A stretch of 64,000 nt of DNA from Plantago ovata (GCA_028274465.1 CM051458.1:36556744-36620743), one strand, 5' to 3'. Shown: positions 1-11,038, counted from the stretch's first letter. The notes: generated by a model not told the origin, from the letters alone. Made by a program: numbers and translations.

Positions 1-1658
1 TTCAGCAACCGGGGTTTCAGTAACTTGATGAGTTGCTTGTTCAGCAACCATCTTTTCAGCAGCATCAGCAGGTGCCGCAGTTCTTAGTTCAGCAGCAATG
101 TCACTTGCTGGTTCCAGAGTTTGATCATCTAGATTATCTACAATGTAGATATCTGGGACTTGGGCAGGAATTTCATTTCCACTGCCTTGTGGTTTGTTCT
201 CAGTAAAAGGATCAACATTGAGTCGATCATTGAAGGCTTCCGCAAACACTTCAATGTTGCTGACATAGGCTTCAGTAACTACCTTGTCAACATTTACTGG
301 AACTTGCGTTTCAGCAATTGTCTGGGAATAGGAACTGACTTGCGAGCCAGTGTTTTCTTCCTTGTGTTATTTGTCCTTTTCCTCTTTGGTACAGGGTTTG
401 CTGATGACGCTGCAGTCTGAGTGTCATCATCAGCTTTCCTCTTTTTCTTGTTAGATTTCTTCAGTTTCCCAGCAAAGGCGTCAGTAGTTGCATTTTCAGC
501 AACGGCTGTTGTACACGTACCTTGTTGATCATCATCTACAGCAGTTTTGTCTTTGTCACCACCATCTATAGCAGTTTCATCTCTAAGTTGCTGAGTGGTG
601 ACATTTGCAGCTGTTGTATACCTTTCTTGCTGACTTGAGCTGACAACATCTGCAGCTGTTGTTTTCTTTGATTTTTCGAGTTTCTTGCCAGCAATCTTAG
701 GTACATTCTGCTTGTAGAAGGATCTTCCCACATTGCATATAGATTTCTTGATTGGCAATGGGTTTCTCAGCTGAATCCTGAAATGTTCAAGGATATAGCA
801 TATCTTTATTCCATACATAACTGGAAAGGAAGGTGAGACCTTGTTTTCTTCTACCTTTACCATGAACTTAGTGACACAATCAACAAGCCTGTTGAAAATG
901 TACTTAGCCCAGTTAAGTTCCGTTTTATTTTCATGGATATGCATCAGCAGCGGCCACCTTCTCAGGCCTACTTGGTCTATTCCTCCAACTTGGGAGTCCA
1001 AAACTTTTATCAGTAGCAGAGATACTAGACCAAGTGAATGGCAAAGATGCTTCCTCTTAACGTGCTTTGTCCAAGTCACGGGAGCAATCTCTCCTTTCTT
1101 CATTTTCTCATTTCTGACGTCACTGTAGAAAGCTTCAATTTCTTCGTCAGTGGCAGTGACGTCAGCTTCAGTTCTAGTGGTTGGAATCTGAAAGATTTCC
1201 GCTAAATCAGTCCATTTCAGGACGATTTGCGTGTTCTGAACTGTAGTAAAGATCACTTTTTCAGTGACTCCTTTACTATCAGTTAGGGACTGGATTTCTG
1301 AATTATTGTAGAACTCCATTGTGTCCAACATGCTCACTTTCTTAGTGCGAGCAGATATAAAGTTCATGAGGCCTTGCTGCTTGATAAATTCAAGCGCCTC
1401 TACATTTTCATCATTGAGTTCTTGTTCATAGAAGTATCGAATGTACTTCTCCTTTGCAAATCCACCCCATTGCATCATCATCTCACACTTTGCAGTGTCA
1501 AGATATGACAGAGGCATAGGTTTTTTTGAGATCCTATCGTTTTTCAACACAACTTTCATTGAGTTTGAAACAGGAGTAGTCACTGGAGCAGTGCGTTTTT
1601 CAGCACTGTCAACCTTAGACGACTTGGAGGACTTAGAGGACTGTCTCTTTGGTGCCAT
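1..1658 (-). pseudogene. Sirevirus third ORF (env-position protein), N-terminal half, frameshifted
   Basis: The ATG at 1658 opens MAPKRQSSKSSKSSK and is the best preserved start of this gene in the window. A conserved globular N-terminal domain follows (about 1560-700), then a Ser/Thr/Ala/Gln-rich linker and basic nuclear-signal-like clusters (KKSNKKKRKADDD near 430-470). The frame stops at 294 after a short deletion compared with S4; the same protein continues in another frame to base 1. I see no signal peptide or membrane helix, so 'envelope-like' describes position only. The N-terminal domain has the layout of the 'putative plant transposon protein' found in Athila env-position ORFs; this is my judgement from the pattern. 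Function is unknown. Confidence 0.8.
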
Positions 1659-2564
1659 TTCTTTTATAGAGAAGAAAATGTGTACGAAAAAGATAGTTTG
1701 CTTTTTGACCGGAGGTACAGTAGATTCAGGCTAAAATTTGCAGAGAAAGGAAATGTGAGTTAAAGAATTTTGTCATTTTTCTAACTCCTTCTTTATATAG
1801 TGTCTCTGATGTGTGAGAAACTCAATCGATTTGAGCTCTCAGCAAGGGAAAAACAGAGAAACAAAGGCGTTAGTGGAGCCTTTGCATTGAATGCGTAGTG
1901 GCCCACTAACTAAAACCGTCAGAGCATTCTCTCTCTTTGTTTTGTTAACCGTTAGATCAATAACTCCTTTTAATCAATGGCCACGATTGTATTTCATGTC
2001 ATGATTATTACGAGTTTATCTGTGCCCGATTAACGTCACAAATTGATTTTACTGAGTTTTATGGGATTAGATTGCTTGCTGAAATAGACAAGAATCTTTT
2101 CAGCGAGTTTGCATTAAATAGCCTAGATACTTGCTGAAAGTTCCCCCTTACTTAGATATCTCATATTTTCTTAAGTTTAAAAGATATTTCTGAGTTCCCA
2201 TATCAGTAAATTCTTTTGTACTTGAGATATCCTTTGGTAAAATCTGAGAAATGAGTTTTGCTCTTTTTCTGAGTTCCCGTCTCAGAATATTTCCTTGATA
2301 CTTGAATACCTGTTTCAGTATCTTTGATTGTCTGAATGCCTGTTTCAGCAATCCTTAAGGTTTTTCTCTTACTGAGTGTCTGTCTCAGCAAGTGATCAAG
2401 TTTCCTAACAAATACCCGTTTTGAAGGAATTACTTGCTGAATGCCTGTTTCAGCAATCATGTAGTGACCTATCATTTCTTAGAAGAAATTAGTGGACAGA
2501 ACTTTTAAGTAAGAATACTTTGGCTTGCTGAATACCTGTTTCAGCATTCTGCCAAATGTATCCT
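1659..2564 (-). other. S1 pol-ORF3 spacer
   Basis: About 0.9 kb without a coding frame. On the minus strand it runs from the pol stop (2565) through a hairpin array (2187-2552), a PPT-like purine tract (TAAGGGGGAA, plus-strand 2141-2150), then about 480 bases of AT-rich leader before the ORF3 start at 1658. The same order is seen in S2 and S4, so it is a conserved non-coding block of the family. Confidence 0.75.
2187..2552 (-). repeat. Array of short hairpins, TGCTGAA...TTCAGCA type
   Basis: At least seven units of the form CTGARTNCCYGTYTCAG occur at 30-60 bp spacing. The clearest are 2433-2460 and 2523-2552, where TGCTGAA and TTTCAGCA flank a 6-7 base loop. Units are imperfect copies, not a simple tandem satellite. 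Equivalent arrays lie at 6848-7222 (S2) and 52700-53075 (S4). Confidence 0.8.
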
Positions 2565-2918
2565 TTATTCAGGTAGTTCAATCAATCCAAGGTTATACCT
2601 TAGCATTGCGAACCTATTATCTGGTAGGGGCTTGGTAAAGATGTCAGCAAGCTGATCATCAGTGCCTACTTTCACAACCTCAATATCCCTTTTTCTACAT
2701 GATCTCTAATGAAATGATGTCTAATATCAATGTGCTTAGTCCTAGAGTGAAACTTAGGATTTTGCGTGATAGCAATAGCACTTGTATTATCACAAAAGAT
2801 TGGTGTTTTCTTTGCAGAAATACCATAATCTCTTAATTGTTGCTGAATCCATAGGATTTGAGCTGTGCAACAACCAGCTGCAATGTATTCAGATTCAGTG
2901 GATGAATTGGCAACACAC
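2565..2918 (-). pseudogene. pol: Sirevirus pol, C-terminal RNase H fragment
   Basis: Minus-strand sequence matches the last part of copia RNase H: the [13 protein letters not shown] C-terminal motif and the end ELPE before a TAA at 2565-2567. Compared with S4 one base is missing near 2690, which shifts the frame. The fragment stops at 2918 inside the [11 protein letters not shown] region, so RT and most of RNase H are absent. It is a remnant with no activity. Confidence 0.8.
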
Positions 2919-4178
2919 TAGAGAGGGAGTAAGTGAATGAGCTTTGATCTCAGTAGCAAATTGATCATCATTTATCCGCAAGAGACTTCTCTCAGCATCT
3001 CCTTCATCAGTTTGGAGAGATGCGGGAGGAATTGCAACCTCTGTGTGTTCAATTTTCTTTGTTCTTTCTTCTTCATTTGCTGAGAAGTTAGATAGATCTT
3101 CTTCGTCATCAGATTCGTCAAGGCGAGCAACCTTGGTTCCCTAAATCTTTAGCTTCAGACACTTTTGGTTGAGTGCTTGCTGAAGGCAACTCTTTGGACT
3201 CAACAACTGGAGTTTCACTAGTAGTGGGTGGAAGGGAGGAGACTTCCGTGTTGTTCACTCCTGAAGATTGAGCAATGTCTAGATTCTGCTTATGTCTAGC
3301 ATGAATCTGTAGACTATTTTGTAGAGCTCTTTGATAATCTTCATCCATATCTTTTTCTCCAAGGTTTGGATCAGTGACCTTGGCTTCGAGTAATGCTAAC
3401 TCGGCATCAGAAAGCTTAGCTTTTCCTAAGTGCATTTCAGCACGCTTTCTGGCGTACTCTCTTCAGTTTCAGCAACTTGTTCAGTTGCTTGAGTACTTGT
3501 CTCAGTAGGAGCGAGAGTAGATTCTTGGTACTGACTGGGAGTTTGGTCAGCTTGCTGATTCTCAGTATTTTGATTTTCAGTCTCAGCAACTGTCATTTTT
3601 ACTCCGCCAGCATCAGGACTAGGACCTTGATTATCATCATCCTCGTCCTTGCTATCCTTAGAACCTTTTCCTTCATCATCATCACTAGTATCCTTTGGGA
3701 TATTTTCATCATCTTCTTCTTCACCATCGTCCGTTAGTATGACTAACTCGAGGTGTTTTTACATAGCAGCACTAGTAACTTCCTCTTCTTCATTGATTTT
3801 GTGGGGATCAGCCACCACGGGTACAAAGGAACCCTTGAGCATCACAACTAGTTCAGCTGGAGAGGCACTCTTGAATTTTTCTTTCATATTTTCTCTGATT
3901 AAAGCAATCAAATTCGAGCTCATTAGCTGAGAGTATGTGAGCTCTTCTGGAAGTATTGAGTGTACAAACGTCTCAAGTCTCAGTAAAGAGATTCTCTTTT
4001 TCTCATTGGACAGATGATGGTGAAGATCAGAGAAGCCCATCCTTCTATAACGTTGCCAGTTGCTGACAGACTTAGCAACTCTGGTCAAGGTATTCTTTTT
4101 GAAGTTTGAATATCGTTCTTCTGGACTAACTTCAAGATCTTCAGTGATGTGAACCACTTCAGTGGTCTCCTTTTGAGA

Positions 4179-4253
4179 CTGAAAGAGAGTAAAGTTAAGT
4201 TCATGAAGGTTTTGGAAAATAGTTTTAGAGTCTAAAACTGTAACATGATTTAC
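4179..4253 (-). other. Intron-like segment 3 in S2 ORF3 (75 bp, GT...AG)
   Basis: Minus strand: starts GTAAATCATG, ends CTCTCTTTCAG with a polypyrimidine run and a CTTAAC branch-like motif. Flanks are CATCAGCAG and TCTCAAAAGGAG; S4 fuses CTCAGCAG to GCTCAAAAGGAG at 49963/49962. Multiple of three and open in frame. Confidence 0.7.
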
Positions 4254-4349
4254 CTGCTGATGTTCAGCAAGCTCATGGTGCACACTAAGTTTTGCTGGCA
4301 CTATTTCCATTGCTTCGGGAGCTTGGGCAGCATCCTTGAATTGTTCATC

Positions 4350-4421
4350 CTGAAATAAATTTATATTAGATACAAGTACTAAGTTTTCAAACTTAGTAGA
4401 TTTACCAAAACTTTCATCTAC
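4350..4421 (-). other. Intron-like segment 2 in S2 ORF3 (72 bp, GT...AG)
   Basis: Minus strand: starts GTAGATGAAAG, ends TTTATTTCAG, with CTAAT about 20 bases upstream of the AG. Flanks are TTCAGCAG and GATGAACAA; S4 has the same flanks fused at 50041/50040. Multiple of three, no stop in frame. Confidence 0.7.
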
Positions 4422-4490
4422 CTGCTGAACATGAGTTGTGGATTCTGGTGCAGAAGTTTCAGCAATCTTCTGACTTGTATCTTGAGAATT

Positions 4491-4565
4491 CTGTAAAGAA
4501 ACAATTATATTAGCTAAAGATAAAGTTTCAGATAGTGAAGTTTTGCTTATATCTGAGTTAACTAC
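4491..4565 (-). other. Intron-like segment 1 in S2 ORF3 (75 bp, GT...AG)
   Basis: Read on the minus strand it starts GTAGTTAACT and ends TTTCTTTACAG, with a CTAAT branch-point-like motif about 20 bases before the AG. It is flanked by CAACAG and AATTCTCAAG. S4 joins the equivalent flanks directly (CAGCAG then ACTTCTCAAG at 50110/50109). Length is a multiple of three and it has no stop in the ORF3 frame, so it could be retained or spliced out. More AT-rich than its flanks. Confidence 0.7.
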
Positions 4566-6254
4566 CTGTTGAAGAAGGGCAGGTAGTGACTCAGTCCTTT
4601 CAGCAATGATAGCAGCTTCAATATCTGAGACATGTTCTTCAGCAGACTTCTTTTCTTGCTCTAATTGAGAAAGCTGTGCAGATTCATCAATCTCCCTTGT
4701 CTCCGAAATGAAAGTTGAGCAGAGACATCTTGACCTTTAAGTTCACTAATTGTCATGAACATGTCTACTAACTTGTTGGAGTTTTCTTCAATCTCCAAGT
4801 CCATTTGTTGGCTTCGGTCAGTCAGCACCAGTTGAACTTTGTCAATAGAGGTCATAGGTGAACTAGGTCTAATATTCTCAGCATCTCAAGATGCGTCGTC
4901 AAATACTGTCTCTTGTTGTGTTTCACCAACCTCTGGGACTTGAACCATTGCAGTTTCAGCAAGTGGCTCTTCAGCAATTGCAGCTTCAGCAATTTTTGGG
5001 ACCGGATTAGTTGCTTTTTCAGCAACTGTTTCTTCAGCAACATTTTCAGCAAGTGCAGCTCTTCTCAAATCTGCAGCAATATCACTTGCTGGTTCTAGAG
5101 TGTTGTCATCAAGATTATCTACAATGTAGATATCGGGGACTTGGGCAGGATTTTCATTTCCACTGCCATGTGGTCTTGCTTCAGCAGATGTATCAACGTT
5201 AGGTTGATTGTTGAAGGCTTCTGCAAACACTTCAACAACATCTACTGCAGTGGCTTGCGTTTCAGCAACCACTGGAACATCATTCGGAATGACATGGACA
5301 ATTGGAACGGACTTACGTGCCGTTGTTTTCTTTCCTGGGTAAATCATTGTCTGTGCCCTCTTAGGAATAGGATCAGCTGATGACGCTGCAGTTTGAGTGT
5401 CATCATCAGCTTTCCTCTTTTTCTTCTTAGATTTCTCACTGGGTGCATTAGTTTCAGCAACCGCAGTGGAGTCAGCAGCAACATTTGAAGCTGTTGCATA
5501 CTTACCTTGCTGACCAATATTTGCAACATCTGCAGCTGTTGCATTCATCGACTGATTATCAGTCTCAGCAACATTTGCAGCTGTTGTCTTCTTTGATTTC
5601 TTGTCAGCAACCTTAGGTCCATTCTGCTTGTAGAAGGCTCTTCCCACATTGCATACTAATTTCTTAATCGACAATGGGTTTCTTAGCTGAATCCTGAAAT
5701 GTTCAAGGATGTAGCATATTTTCAATCCATACATCACTGGGAAGGAAGGTGAGACTGTGTTGTCTTCAACCTTTACCTTGAACTTAGTAACACAATCAAC
5801 AAGTCTGTTGAAAATGTACTTAGCCCAGTTGAGCTCAGTTTTATTCTCATGGATATGCATCAGCAATGGCCACCTTCTCAAGCCAACTTGGTCAATTCCT
5901 CCAACTTGGGAGTCTAAGACTTTGATGAGTAGCAGAGCTACTAGACCAAGTGAATGGCATAGATGCTTCATCTTTACGTGTTTTGTCCAAGTCACGGGAG
6001 CAATCTCGCCTTTCTTCATTCTTTCGTTTCTGACATCACTGTAGAAGGCTTCAATTTCTTCATCAGTGACAGTGATGTCATCTTCAGTTCCAGTAGTTGG
6101 AATCTGAAATATGTTTGCTAAATCAATCCATTTCAGGATGATTTGCACTCCTTGAACTGAGGTAGAAATCACTTTTTCAGTGACTCCTTGTCCATCAGTA
6201 AGGGTTTGGACTTCTGCATTATTGTAGAATTCCATGGTGTCTCTTGGGAGCCAT

Positions 6255-7236
6255 CTCTTATATAGTAGGAGGGTTTAAGAAATGTACGAAAAAGAGAGTT
6301 TATCTTTTTGATCGGAGGTACAGTGAATTCAGAGCACAAGCTAGAGAAATTGCAGAGAAACGAAATGTGAGTTAAAGAATTTTGTCTTTCTCTAACTCTT
6401 CATTTATATAGTGTCTTTGTTGTGTGAGAAGCTCAATGGTTTTGAGTTCTCAGCAAGGGTAAAACAGAGATTCATTTGTGTTAGTGGAGCCTTTGCATTA
6501 AATGCGTAGTGGACCATTAACAAAAACCATCAGAGTATACTTTCTCTTTGTAATATCAACCGTTGGATCACAAACTGCTTTAAATCAATGGCCACGATTG
6601 TATTTCCTGTCATGATTAACAACGAGTTTATCTGTGCCATGATTAACGTCACAAATTGATTTTACCTTGATTCACGGGAATTGATCTCTTTTACTCCAAC
6701 GCTAATTGCTTGCTGAAGTAAATAATAATCTTTTGAGCGATTTTGTTCAATTTGACTTTGGCACTTACCTTTTCAAGTAACAAGCCTTATTTGCTGAACA
6801 TTCCCCCTTAATCAAATATCTCATATTTCTTTAAGTTAAAAGACGTTTCTGAGTTCCCGTTTCAGCAAATTCTTTTTATATTGAGATATCCTTAGGTAAA
6901 ATCTGAGAAGTATTCTTGCTCTTTGCTGAGTTCCCGTCTCAGATTTTTCTTTTGATACTTGAATACCTGTTTCAGTATCTTTGATTGTCTGAATGCCAGT
7001 TTCAGCAATCTTTAAAGATTTTCTTTACTGAGTACCCGTCTCAGCAAGTGATCAAGTTTCCTAACAAATACCCTGTTTGAAGGAATTACTTGTTGAATGC
7101 CTTTTTCAGCAATCATGTAGTGTACTATCATTTCTTTTTAGAGGAAATCACTGGAAGGGACTCTATAAAGAGTTCATGTAAGCATACTTTGGCTTGTTGA
7201 ATGCCCGTTTCAGCAATCTACCAAATGTATCCCTTA
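6255..7236 (-). other. S2 pol-ORF3 spacer with hairpin array
   Basis: No coding frame. It holds the ORF3 leader (6255-6790), a PPT-like tract (TAAGGGGGAA on the minus strand, plus 6801-6810) and a hairpin array at 6848-7222 with units such as TTGAATGCCCGTTTCAGCA. Same order as in S1 and S4, with substitutions in both stem arms and loops. Confidence 0.75.
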
Positions 7237-8566
7237 CTATTGAGGTAGTTCAATCAATCCAAGGTTATACCTTAGCATTGCGAACCTATTATCTGGTAGG
7301 GGCTTGGTAAAGATGTCAGCAAGTTGATCATCAGTACCTACTTTTACAACCTCAATGTCTCCTTTTCCACATGATCTCTAATGAAATGATGTCTAATATC
7401 AATGTGCTTTGTCCTTGACTGGAACTTAGGATTTTGGGTGATAGCAATAGCACTTGTAGTATCACAAAAGATTGGTGTTTTCTTCGCAGAAATACCATAA
7501 TCTGTTAATTGTTGCTGAATCCATAGGATTTGAGCTGTGCAACAACCAGTCGCAATGTACTCAGATTCAGTGGATCAATTGGCAACACAGATTTGCTTCT
7601 TGCTGAACCATGATATTAATCTACTACCTAGAAACTGACAAGTTCCAGAAGTACTTTTTCTATCAAGAGTTGATCCTCCATGATCAGCATCAGAATAACC
7701 AACCAATTCCAATCCAGAATCTTTTGTATACCATAATCCAACATTGACTGTACCTTTGACATATTTCAGTATCTTAAGTGCCTTTTTGTAGTGTGATTCT
7801 CTTGGATCAGATTGGAATCTTGCACACACAAACAACATACTGAATATCAAGTCTACTTGCTGTTAAATACATCAATGAAACAATGAGCTTCCTATACTTG
7901 TGTTCATCAACACTTTTGTCTTGTTTAGTATAGCCCAATTTGGTACCAACTCTCATAGGGATCTTTTCAGGTTTTTCTTCCTCTTTGATCCTGAACTTTA
8001 TGAGCATTTCCTTTGCATACTTTGCTTGATTTATGAATATTCCATCTTTGAGTTGCTTGACTTGCAATCCTAGGAATAATTCAATTTACCCATCATACTC
8101 ATTTCAAACTTGTTTGTCATGAGTTTGGCAAAATCATCACAAAGTTGCTAGTCCTTAGATCCAAATATTATGTCATCCACATAAATCTGGACTAAGAGTA
8201 TTTTACCATCATGGTTCATGGTAAATAAGGTTTTGTCAACTTCACCTTTCTTGAAACCATTATCCAGCAAGAACTTGGCTAAGGTATCATACCAAACTCT
8301 TGGTGCTTGCTTTAGACCATATACAACTTTCTGAAGCTTGTATACCATCTTGGTTCCTGAGGGAAGTTCAAAGCCAGGGGGTTGTTCCAAGTAGACTTCT
8401 TCAGCAAGTTCACAATTTAGGAATGCACTTTTAACATCTATTTGATATACAATGAAGTCATTGTGAGCAGGAAAGGCCAAGAAAAGCCTAATCGCATCCA
8501 ATCTTGCAACTGGTGCATAAGACTCATCATAGTCCAATCCTTCTGTCTGACAGTAACCTTGAGCAA
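7237..8566 (-). pseudogene. pol: Sirevirus pol of S2: reverse transcriptase and RNase H part
   Basis: RT motifs are clear: [24 protein letters not shown], and the catalytic [11 protein letters not shown] near 8148-8185. RNase H follows ([16 protein letters not shown]...SWFSKKQ). The frame is broken: an in-frame stop near 8147 just after the YVDD box, a single-base deletion near 8075, a shift near 7830, and a changed residue at CVANxSTESEY (7575). Stop codon TAG at 7237-7239. The N-terminal part of RT continues beyond G1 at 14297. Copia pol would normally copy the element RNA in cytoplasmic particles; this copy is dead. Confidence 0.85.
8562..8566. repeat. Target-site duplication AGCAA, left of G1
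   Basis: AGCAA at 8562-8566 is repeated at 14297-14301. The uninterrupted S4 pol has a single copy at the same place (about 54834), which proves the insertion. Confidence 0.9.
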
Positions 8567-8920
8567 AGATGAATGTGTATTTTACACTTTCATTTAGGTC
8601 TTTTTCACCTATTTTAGCTATCCTCTATGTTAATTTAGCTATATTTTAGTGCATTTTATTAGAATAGTGTCACGTTTCCCTTTAGTTTTTATTTTACAGG
8701 TTTTGGTTGAAAAACGAGGATTTCCGGGCAATTATATTGAAGTTGATAAGGAATTGGTGTTTCAGAAGCCTAATTGGAGTATCTGAAGGTTTCCGGATAA
8801 GATTTGAAGTTTAGGGGTCGAATCTGGAGGTTAGAAGGCCACTAGAAGTCAGAAACAGAGTCCGAAAAGGGGAAGAAATCCAAAAACGCGTCGAAAATGC
8901 GCAAAATCCCGAGTTTTTCT

Positions 8921-9000
8921 CCCGGGCGAATCGCCCGGGATGTGGGGCGAATCGCCCCACACCAGGCGACTCGCCCAGTGTGTGGGGCCCTTCGCCCCAC
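8921..9000 (+). repeat. GC palindrome cluster upstream of the G1 TATA box
   Basis: Two perfect 19-bp palindromes (8921-8939, 8942-8960) with core GGGCGAATCGCCC, then two degenerate ones ending at 9000. The same cluster sits at 13333-13412 and at 26761-26840 in G3. Confidence 0.85.
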
Positions 9001-9014
9001 ACTAATTCGAACAT

Positions 9015-9023
9015 TATATATAG
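9015..9023 (+). promoter_or_regulatory. TATA box of G1 5' LTR
   Basis: TATATATAG lies in the second quarter of the LTR and is conserved in position in the G1 3' LTR, G3, G2 and G4. Transcription would be expected to start about 30 bp downstream. Confidence 0.6.
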
Positions 9024-9886
9024 TTGCTCAGTTTTTCTCCGATTTTCATACTTTTCCAGACCTATTTTCTCACCTTTCTCTGTAGTTTTAGGTAGGAACT
9101 TTCCAGAGCCTGTTCTGGGTGTTCATAGCTTAGGAGATACTTTTTCCTAGCAGTTTGGAGCTTGTAAGATCGCGATTCTTCGGAGACTGACAACCTTCGG
9201 TAACATTGTATCTTACAATTTTTCTACTTATTTTTATATATCTTTCAACATGTTTTCTTCTATGATTTCTGTTGATTGCATGACAACTATGAGTAGCTAA
9301 ACTTCTCGTTGGTGATAGTATGTGAATTCTTAGCGAAGGGTTGATAATTATGCTAATGGCTATATTGCGCATTATACTCCGTGTTATTGCTTTATTTCTT
9401 TGATATAGCAGATCTCTATCTTCGTATTGTTGAATAATTATTGCACACAATTGGACAATAGTCTTTTACCTATCAGAACCTATATCTTCGTAGTGTTGAA
9501 TAATTACGGAACACAATTGGACAATAGTGTTTGACCTATCAGAATCTATATCTTCGTAGTGTTTGATAATTACAACAGGACAATTTATTGATCAAAGATC
9601 TCCATGCAAAACCGAGGAATTTACGCATGATTATTAACCTGTTATGCTTTGAAGGACTATACTATCACCAATCTCCATTATCTGTTAGAAAAACCTTTGC
9701 TATATCGTCTGCTGTTTTTATATTCTAAATTAGATTTGATAAAGCTAGTTATAGTCCTTAGAGATCGACACTCGAGGTTATTCTACTGCTACACTATGGT
9801 TTTCGTTGTAGTTGTGAATTGCCTTTGGCTAAATAACAAATTTATTTGATTCGCGTTGGAACACGACACCAGCGCATTCATCAAAT

Positions 9887-9904
9887 TGGCGCCGCTGCCG
9901 GGGA
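9887..9904 (+). promoter_or_regulatory. Primer binding site of G1
   Basis: TGGCGCCGCTGCCGGGGA begins 4 bases after the LTR end. It is the tRNA-Asp-type PBS typical of Athila/Tat gypsy elements and fixes the plus-strand orientation. Confidence 0.85.
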
Positions 9905-10158
9905 CTATACTCCTTTTTTCTGTTTAATTTGTTTATATTTTCAGCATTCAACACCCCAGAACAGCTCTTGGATTGTCTCTCAAAAATTTCACTTTCTTAC
10001 CCTATTTCTTTCCTCCTATCTTCTTCAGTAAATTCATCTAATTTGATCTTGGTTACCTTGCGTGCTTGTGCTCTCGGAATTTTTGGTGATATTGTGATTG
10101 ATTACGCTAATAGAACTAATTTTTAGTTTTGAGTTGCTCTTACTAAAGAAATACAGAT

Positions 10159-10990
10159 ATGATGTCCATGCGCGCTCGCATGACACCCCAATTCTCGCAG
10201 GTGAGGAGAGGATCTTCCGTATACCTGGAAGATGAGTTAAGGAGGTATGAGGTGACGGAGTCCATGGTAAGGTACTTACCAAGGTACGAAGATGGAGTAG
10301 GGATGGACCCATGGAGTTTCATTCGATCCTATGAGAAGGAAATAGAAAGTATTCAAGCGGAAGGGTTTACTAAGGATCAATTGTGCAAGAAATTATTTTC
10401 TTTTACTCTGGGGTATGAGCCAAGGCGTTGGATTGCAAGGTTAGAACCAGGATCGCTGAAAACTTGGGGCCAAGTAGTAGATGAGTTCTTGGCGCGGTTC
10501 ATGCCCTATCATGAGACAATTGCCTTACGTGATAGGATCCAATATTTCGAGCAAGGAGAGTATGAGCAGTTTTGTGACGCCTACGAACGTTTGAGCTGTA
10601 TAAACGTGAGTGCCCCCATCACCGTTTCGAAGATGGGGAGTTGATTTGGTGCTTCGTTGGTGGACTTCGTGAAGATGAACGACTTAGAGTGGATAGGTTG
10701 AGCGGCGGTCTGGGAGAATGTACGGTCGACGAGGCAGAAGAAGTCCTCCGTAAGTACGCCAGAGGTTCAACATAATCTGATGAGGTCATACCAATTCACA
10801 TCACCGGAAAGGAAGTAGATCGAGGTAAAGCAGGAAGCTCATCCGAGGAGTATTTTGAAGTTGAAGAAATCAGCGAGGAAGATGAAATTGCACATGCAGA
10901 GCAAGTTGAAGATGACCATCTTATAGCAAAAGTTGTTGAAGAAGTTGAAGTAACTGAGCATCTTACGGAGAAATTCAGCTTGTTAAAATT
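10159..10990 (+). pseudogene. gag: Gypsy gag of G1, frameshifted
   Basis: ATG at 10159 opens MMSMRARMTPQFSQVRRG, followed by a retrotransposon Gag domain (about residues 55-150: the W-x(n)-FIRSYEKEI, GYEPRRWIARL and WGQVVDEFLARF signatures). The frame is lost at about 10590, where one T is missing compared with the G3 gag (ECFELYKRECPHH); the same protein continues in the next frame to about 10990 with a further stop near 10774. It is the same gag type as G3 and clearly different from the gag of G2 and G4, although the LTRs match. It would form the particle core; this copy is broken. Confidence 0.8.
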
Positions 10991-11038
10991 TGCGGAAGTA
11001 GAAGAGGAGGAAGGATTGGAAGGCGACGCCCCCTGGAG

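Larger units (their letters stand above)
1..2918 (-). mobile_element. Sirevirus (Ty1/copia) fragment S1
   Basis: This is the 3' part of a Sirevirus read on the minus strand: the end of RNase H (2565-2918), a pol-ORF3 spacer rich in hairpins, and the start of the third ORF. It is closer to S4 than to S2 by eye. The right edge at 2918/2919 is abrupt: RNase H coding stops and sequence equivalent to the C-terminal half of a third ORF (S2) begins. The left side runs off the window. No LTR of this copy is present. Confidence 0.85.
2919..6254 (-). pseudogene. Sirevirus third ORF of S2, truncated and broken
   Basis: The family start ATG is at 6254 (MAPKR), but about 0.3 kb encoding the first part of the N-terminal domain is deleted, joining MAPKR out of frame to the internal MEFYNN at 6235. 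From 6235 to 4886 a 449-aa frame covers the rest of the conserved domain, a Lys/Arg cluster (SKKKKRKADDD) and an Ala/Glu-rich linker. Further pieces run at 4855-4661, 4310-3759 and 3435-3118, separated by stops and shifts. Three GT...AG segments (4179-4253, 4350-4421, 4491-4565) interrupt it relative to S4. The C-terminus is lost at 2919. A Gly/Glu/Asp-rich coiled or disordered tail is visible; no enzyme motif. Confidence 0.8.
8567..9883 (+). repeat. G1 5' LTR
   Basis: Nearly identical to 12978-14296. Contains GC palindromes at 8921-9000, a TATATATAG box at 9015-9023 about 15 bp after them, and ends at the PBS. Same LTR family as G3 and, in inverted orientation, G2 and G4. Confidence 0.92.

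Noticed and set aside
841..1128. Plus-strand frames antisense to ORF3 and pol (also 5757-6044, 51324-51647, 22409-23355, 37546-38052)
   Set aside because: Mirror frames of conserved minus-strand coding sequence; they recur wherever the real gene recurs.
2187..2552. CRISPR-like regularly spaced repeats
   Set aside because: Units are variable, spacers are not unique inserts, and the same array is part of each Sirevirus copy in a plant genome.
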